9,431 nt of DNA from assembly GCA_003554345.1 (NCBI GenBank), contig PWGE01000033.1:1-9431 (forward strand), in the 5' to 3' direction. The stretch comes from T1SED10-198M sp003554345 [NCBI: Candidatus Sumerlaeota bacterium]. Lineage in GTDB: Bacteria > Sumerlaeota > T1SED10-198M. A program made the translations under genes and the position numbers. Positions 6,633 through 9,431 of the stretch are shown here, in pieces. Under the pieces are notes generated by a model. The model searched no databases. It saw nothing but the letters and a program-made list of their open reading frames with translations, and was not told where the DNA came from. Position 1 is the first letter of the stretch, and every line of letters starts with the position of its first letter.

Positions 6633-7340
6633 ATGATGAAAAAAATAAAAGCCTTTACCCTGTTAGAACTGGTCATTGTGGTCATGATTATCGGAATACT
6701 CAGTGCTGCCCTTTTACCTGTTCTCACCAACCAGGTATTAAAGGCGCGTATTGCAAGGACAAAGAATGATATTAGAGTGTTAGAAACAGCAATATCCCGT
6801 TTCAAAATTGATACCGGCGAATATCCTCCCAGCGGAAGTGATATTACTGATAACGTGGCCACGGGGAATGGATATCTTTCCCGTTTTCTGCGTCATGAGC
6901 CTCAGGCAATGGATGTCGATGTCGGTGTTCACGAAGACGATGACATTTATGAATTTATAATGCGCATTCAGGAATACTGGGACGGTCCTTATATTGAAGT
7001 GCCTCGTGAACAGCTGGACTTTGAGGGTTATCCAGATCAGACCGAAGGTATTGCCACTTCTCTTGATGAAACCGCGCGTTCTACCGGTCGGGGAGAACCA
7101 GCGGGAAGTGATCCTAATAACCAGCAAATCCTGGATGCCTTCAGAGAGCCCTTTCGTTACATCAATCATAACGATTATGAAGAATATATGGGAACAGAAA
7201 GAGATCCTGATGATCCTTTTGCCCAAACGGAAACCTATTATAATGCTCAGACCTTTCAGATTGTTTCAGGGGGACAGGATCTTATCAGTCTTCCTGCACC
7301 TGAAATAGGTCTGGACAAAGATGATATAACTAACTTTTAA
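6633..7340 (+). CDS. GspG-like pseudopilin P5 (Ala cleavage site, degenerate PWG motif)
   Basis: A 235-residue prepilin-like protein. The leader MMKKIKA is followed by FTLLELVIVVMIIGILS, with Ala at -1 and Glu5. Next, KARIARTKNDIRVLETAISRF and KIDTGEYPP (58-66) are the closest match in the array to the classical GspG region, where an Asp-x-Gly-x-Tyr-Pro motif follows the helix. YWDGPYIEV (115-123) is intact, but the second motif has decayed to LDAFREPFRYI (167-177): Pro-Trp-Gly is lost while the Pro-Phe/aromatic pattern remains. The tail reads VSGGQDLISLP (211-221) and ends DKDDITNF, strongly resembling the Asp-Ile-x-Asn-Trp end of GspG but with Phe. It is last in the operon; recF converges 64 bases downstream. 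It may be the oldest or functionally distinct member, since it differs most in the middle from P2-P4. Confidence 0.87.
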   Translation: MMKKIKAFTLLELVIVVMIIGILSAALLPVLTNQVLKARIARTKNDIRVLETAISRFKIDTGEYPPSGSDITDNVATGNGYLSRFLRHEPQAMDVDVGVHEDDDIYEFIMRIQEYWDGPYIEVPREQLDFEGYPDQTEGIATSLDETARSTGRGEPAGSDPNNQQILDAFREPFRYINHNDYEEYMGTERDPDDPFAQTETYYNAQTFQIVSGGQDLISLPAPEIGLDKDDITNF

Positions 7341-7358
7341 TAGCGTCGAAGATAGTAG

Positions 7359-7385
7359 AAAGTCCGTCTTCCACTCCAGGACTTT
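7359..7385. terminator. Stem-loop between convergent P5 and recF
   Basis: AAAGTCC (7359-7365) and GGACTTT (7379-7385) form a perfect 7-base stem with a 13-base loop, in the 64-base spacer between the two convergent genes. A fourth T follows on the plus strand, and three A's lie on the other flank (four with the preceding base interrupted), so it could act weakly in both directions. The loop is long and the T tract short, so efficiency is doubtful. Confidence 0.4.
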
Positions 7386-7404
7386 TCAGGTAAAATGATA
7401 AATG

Positions 7405-8490
7405 CTATAGGCGGCTTATATTCCCCTTTTCAATACGAAAAACACGTCCTCTTTCCCGCAGATACTCATCCAGTTTGATAGTGGTAAAAATAACCTGCAT
7501 TTCCTCAGGCAGCGCATGAAGAAAAGCCTGCAGGCGATCAGCATCAAGTTCCGAACTAAAATCATCAATCAACAGAACAGGTAATTTTTGCGTCTTCTGG
7601 TAAATATAAGCCACGCTTGCCATTTTAAGAGCCAGCACCAGTGATTTTAACTGGCCCTGTGAAGCATAATGACGAACCGGCGCTTCATTTAAAACAAAAA
7701 GAATATCATCCAGGTGAGGGCCCCAGAGAGAAACACCCTGTTCTTTTTCTCTCTCCAGATATCGGATACCTATGTCACGTACTTTTCCCGGCTGAAAGAA
7801 TTCAGAGAACCCTTTAAAAAGGTATGTATAGTCTATCTGTTCTTCTGATCCGAAAAGAGCGGCATATTGTTCTTTTACCAGAGGAAAAAACTCTTCCACA
7901 TACTGTAATCGTAAGTTATACAGCTGAATAAGCCTTTCATAGAACTCTTCCTGATAAACACTCACCAGGTGGTTATCTCCATGTTCGTGAAACTCTTTAA
8001 GTACCCGGTTTTTTTCTCCCACGGCATGCCGATACTTCTGCCAGGCGAGTAAGTACTCTTCATCCAGTTGTGAAAAAAGGGCATCTACAAACTGACGACG
8101 ACTGGAAGGGGGACCGCTTACCACTGATATTTCATCGGGTGAATAGATCACTATTTTTAATCTGCCAATATAATCATTCAAGCGCTCAAAACGATTTTGA
8201 TTATATTTATAGATTTTTCCTTTTTTATTAGCCAGAATTTCCAGGAGAAAGTCGCCTTCCAGCGACTGAATATTTCCCTGACTTTTGAGATATGAGGCCC
8301 CAAAACGTATCAACTGTTCATCGCGTGCATTTTTAAACGACTTTCCAAAAGCAAGATAATAGATACTTTCCAGAAGAGCGCTTTTTCCCTGGGCATTTTT
8401 GCCCCAAATGACATTCCAGCCAGGAGAAAGATCCAGGGTCGCCTGTTGAATAATGCGAAAATTTTCAGCTTGAAAGGATTCTATTTTCAT
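7405..8490 (-). CDS. recF: DNA replication and repair protein RecF
   Basis: RecF is a cytoplasmic SMC-like ABC ATPase that binds gapped DNA and, with RecO and RecR, loads RecA at stalled forks. The 361-residue length is typical. Residues 1-29 give the usual start (MKIESFQAENFRII), followed by Walker A GKNAQGKS (30-37) and SIYYLAFGKSF (42-52). IVIYSPDEISVVSGPPSSRR (113-132) holds the family pattern before the helical lobe (about 140-250). Then come GPHLDD (257-262), the ABC signature region SQGQLKSLVLALK (277-289), Walker B PVLLIDD (304-310) and the D-loop SELD (313-316). Two departures from common RecF are visible: GPHLDD where GPHRDD is usual, and SQGQLKS for SQGQQRT. No ribosome binding site precedes ATG 8490, yet this start gives the standard N-terminus. 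It lies 45 bases downstream of ribH on the same strand and has its own promoter candidate. In many bacteria recF sits with dnaA/dnaN/gyrB; it does not here. Confidence 0.95.
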   Translation of the reverse strand: MKIESFQAENFRIIQQATLDLSPGWNVIWGKNAQGKSALLESIYYLAFGKSFKNARDEQLIRFGASYLKSQGNIQSLEGDFLLEILANKKGKIYKYNQNRFERLNDYIGRLKIVIYSPDEISVVSGPPSSRRQFVDALFSQLDEEYLLAWQKYRHAVGEKNRVLKEFHEHGDNHLVSVYQEEFYERLIQLYNLRLQYVEEFFPLVKEQYAALFGSEEQIDYTYLFKGFSEFFQPGKVRDIGIRYLEREKEQGVSLWGPHLDDILFVLNEAPVRHYASQGQLKSLVLALKMASVAYIYQKTQKLPVLLIDDFSSELDADRLQAFLHALPEEMQVIFTTIKLDEYLRERGRVFRIEKGNISRL

Positions 8491-8510
8491 ACTGCCGACA
8501 ACCGGGGAAG

Positions 8511-8539
8511 AGTATAACTGGCCAGGAACAAGGTGTCAG
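8511..8539 (-). promoter_or_regulatory. recF promoter overlapping the ribH stop codon
   Basis: On the minus strand CTGACA (8534-8539) and TATACT (8511-8516) are separated by 17 bases; each hexamer matches 5 of 6 consensus bases. The TGA stop of ribH lies inside the -35 element. The predicted start near 8504 would leave a leader of only about 14 bases before the recF ATG, with no Shine-Dalgarno sequence in it. Confidence 0.55.
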
Positions 8540-9000
8540 CCAATTTTTCGTATAAGATTTGCTATTTCTACCACACTCATGGCTGCATCGAACCCTTTAT
8601 TTCCAGCTTTAGTACCTGCTCGCTCTATTGCCTGTTCAATAGTATCGGTTGTCAATACCCCAAAAGAAATAGGGGAGTGATAATTGAGAGAGAGATTGGC
8701 AATACCCTTCGTCACCTCCGCAGCGATATAGTCAAAATGTGGAGTACTACCCCGGATTACTGCTCCCAGACAAAGATAAGCGTCATGTTTATCCTGTTCA
8801 AGAAGTTTGTTTAAGATCTGAGGTAACTCGAAAGCTCCGGGGGTCCAGTAAATATCAATATCCTTATCTAATGTACCCAGTCGTTTCAATGCATCCAGAG
8901 ACCCTGATAATAACTTACCTGTTATAAACTCATTAAAGCGACTTACCACAATGGCCACTTTTAATCCACGAGCATCCAATTCTCCATGATGTTCTTTCAT
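8536..9000 (-). CDS. ribH: 6,7-dimethyl-8-ribityllumazine synthase
   Basis: Lumazine synthase joins 5-amino-6-ribitylamino-uracil and 3,4-dihydroxy-2-butanone 4-phosphate in the penultimate step of riboflavin synthesis, usually as a pentamer or 60-subunit capsid in the cytosol. The 154-residue length is typical. Motifs in order: VSRFNEFIT (19-27, substrate-stacking Phe in RFN), TPGAFELP (53-60), [16 protein letters not shown] (78-93) with the catalytic His88 in [22 protein letters not shown] (111-129) and [11 protein letters not shown] (130-140) with the phosphate-binding Lys/Gly stretch. The start at 9000 is preferred to an upstream in-frame ATG at 9072, because AGAGGG lies seven bases before it and the longer form would overlap trxB. 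The gap to trxB is 13 bases, so the two are probably co-transcribed. No other rib genes are in the window and no FMN riboswitch is visible. Confidence 0.96.
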   Translation of the reverse strand: MKEHHGELDARGLKVAIVVSRFNEFITGKLLSGSLDALKRLGTLDKDIDIYWTPGAFELPQILNKLLEQDKHDAYLCLGAVIRGSTPHFDYIAAEVTKGIANLSLNYHSPISFGVLTTDTIEQAIERAGTKAGNKGFDAAMSVVEIANLIRKIG

Positions 9001-9013
9001 AATCAATCCCTCT

Positions 9014-9430
9014 TTATAATAACTTTTGTTGTTGTATATATTTATATCCCTGAAAGGCTGCTTTTGCCCCATCGGCTGCGGCAGTAACTATTTGTTTAAG
9101 AGGTGAGTCTGTAACATCACCGGCAGCATAAATGCCGGGCACAATGGTTTCCTGGCGGGAATTCACGCGAATATATCCATGTTCATCACAGGAAACCAGC
9201 TCTCTAAAAGGTTGAGAATAAGGGACAAACCCCACACATATAAAAACAGCAGAGACCTCAAGGCTTTTAGAATTACCTTCCCGGGCGTTTTCTATGATTA
9301 ATTTTTCCACACTATTATCACCTTCAATAGAACGTGGCAGATAAGGAAGGACAAACTCTACATTTTCCAGACATGAAAGTTGTTTGACAAGAGCATACTC
9401 GCCTCTAAATTCATCCCGGCGGTGAATGAC
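9014..9430 (-). CDS. trxB: Thioredoxin reductase, C-terminal part (5' part beyond window edge)
   Basis: Thioredoxin reductase passes electrons from NADPH through FAD and a CxxC pair to thioredoxin in the cytoplasm. The 138 visible residues begin in the NADPH domain with [18 protein letters not shown], the HRR-x-x-x-R motif that binds the NADPH 2'-phosphate, and continue through [30 protein letters not shown] and [20 protein letters not shown] to the FAD-binding end [20 protein letters not shown] with ADGAKAA. The redox CxxC is N-terminal to this piece and cannot be seen. An internal GTG at 9310 could be mistaken for a start, but the reading frame is open to the window edge and homologous throughout. 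The stop (9014-9016) is followed at once by the ribH ribosome binding site. A thioredoxin-reductase-like flavoprotein of other specificity is possible, but the HRR motif favours NADPH. Confidence 0.92.
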   Translation of the reverse strand, partial: VIHRRDEFRGEYALVKQLSCLENVEFVLPYLPRSIEGDNSVEKLIIENAREGNSKSLEVSAVFICVGFVPYSQPFRELVSCDEHGYIRVNSRQETIVPGIYAAGDVTDSPLKQIVTAAADGAKAAFQGYKYIQQQKLL

Positions 9431-9431
9431 A

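Noticed and set aside
6416-7226. Two 148-residue minus-strand ORFs across P4 and P5
   Set aside because: They are antisense to well-supported pilins. Their hydrophobic stretches are mirror images of the pilin signal and helix codons.
8533-8927. Plus-strand ORFs opposite ribH
   Set aside because: They are antisense to a textbook lumazine synthase with all its active-site motifs.
9014-9310. A 98-residue stand-alone gene starting at GTG 9310
   Set aside because: The frame is open to the window edge, and the upstream residues carry the HRR NADPH-binding motif, so this is only the end of trxB.
1-9431. CRISPR arrays, tRNA or rRNA genes, insertion sequences, integrase or attachment sites
   Set aside because: Reading both strands showed no regularly spaced direct repeats, no cloverleaf-like segment in the spacers, no transposase or integrase motifs and no long terminal repeats. 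Intergenic space totals only a few hundred bases.

Overview
The window looks like a bacterial chromosomal segment of moderate base composition. Gene density is high and there is no sign of phage, insertion sequences, CRISPR or RNA genes. The cell is probably Gram-negative type: it has an HflK-like SPFH protein, five type II secretion/type IV pilus-like pseudopilins and a large exported carbohydrate-active protein. I cannot assign the phylum. Long GspG-like proteins carrying a W-x-GP[YF] motif and a P-[LI]-D-P-[WF]-G motif remind me of deep-branching, MAG-rich phyla, but that is an impression and not evidence.

Layout from left to right. (1) Positions 2-535, minus strand: the N-terminal part of hflK, running off the left edge, with a good promoter just upstream. 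(2) Positions 707-3523, plus strand: a 938-residue exported protein. It appears to have a six-hairpin (alpha/alpha barrel) glycosidase-like body and a C-terminal F5/8 type C (discoidin/CBM32) domain. (3) Positions 3681-7340, plus strand: five consecutive prepilin-type genes, here called P1 to P5. Gaps are 13 to 30 bases, each gene has its own ribosome binding site, and an extended -10 promoter candidate lies in front of P1. All five proteins are acidic, 220-248 residues long, and GspG-like. (4) Positions 7405-9430, minus strand: trxB (partial, running off the right edge), ribH and recF, in that transcription order. recF appears to have its own promoter overlapping the ribH stop codon. The P5 and recF genes converge on a short spacer holding a stem-loop.

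The most interesting part is the five-gene pseudopilin array. No secretion ATPase, platform protein, secretin or prepilin peptidase is present in the window, so this is a pilin cassette separate from the machinery. It combines the hallmarks of the major pseudopilin GspG (Glu5, two W/GPY-type motifs, an acidic Asp-Asp-Ile C-terminus) with features that differ from textbook GspG: about 80-100 extra residues, Ala instead of Gly before the cleavage site in three of five, and a C-terminal Phe in all five. The exported glycosidase-like protein directly upstream on the same strand could be a cargo or partner of such a pseudopilus. That link is inference from position only.

The right-hand genes are housekeeping: thioredoxin reductase (redox), lumazine synthase (riboflavin) and RecF (DNA gap repair). 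They share a strand and tight spacing but no obvious pathway.
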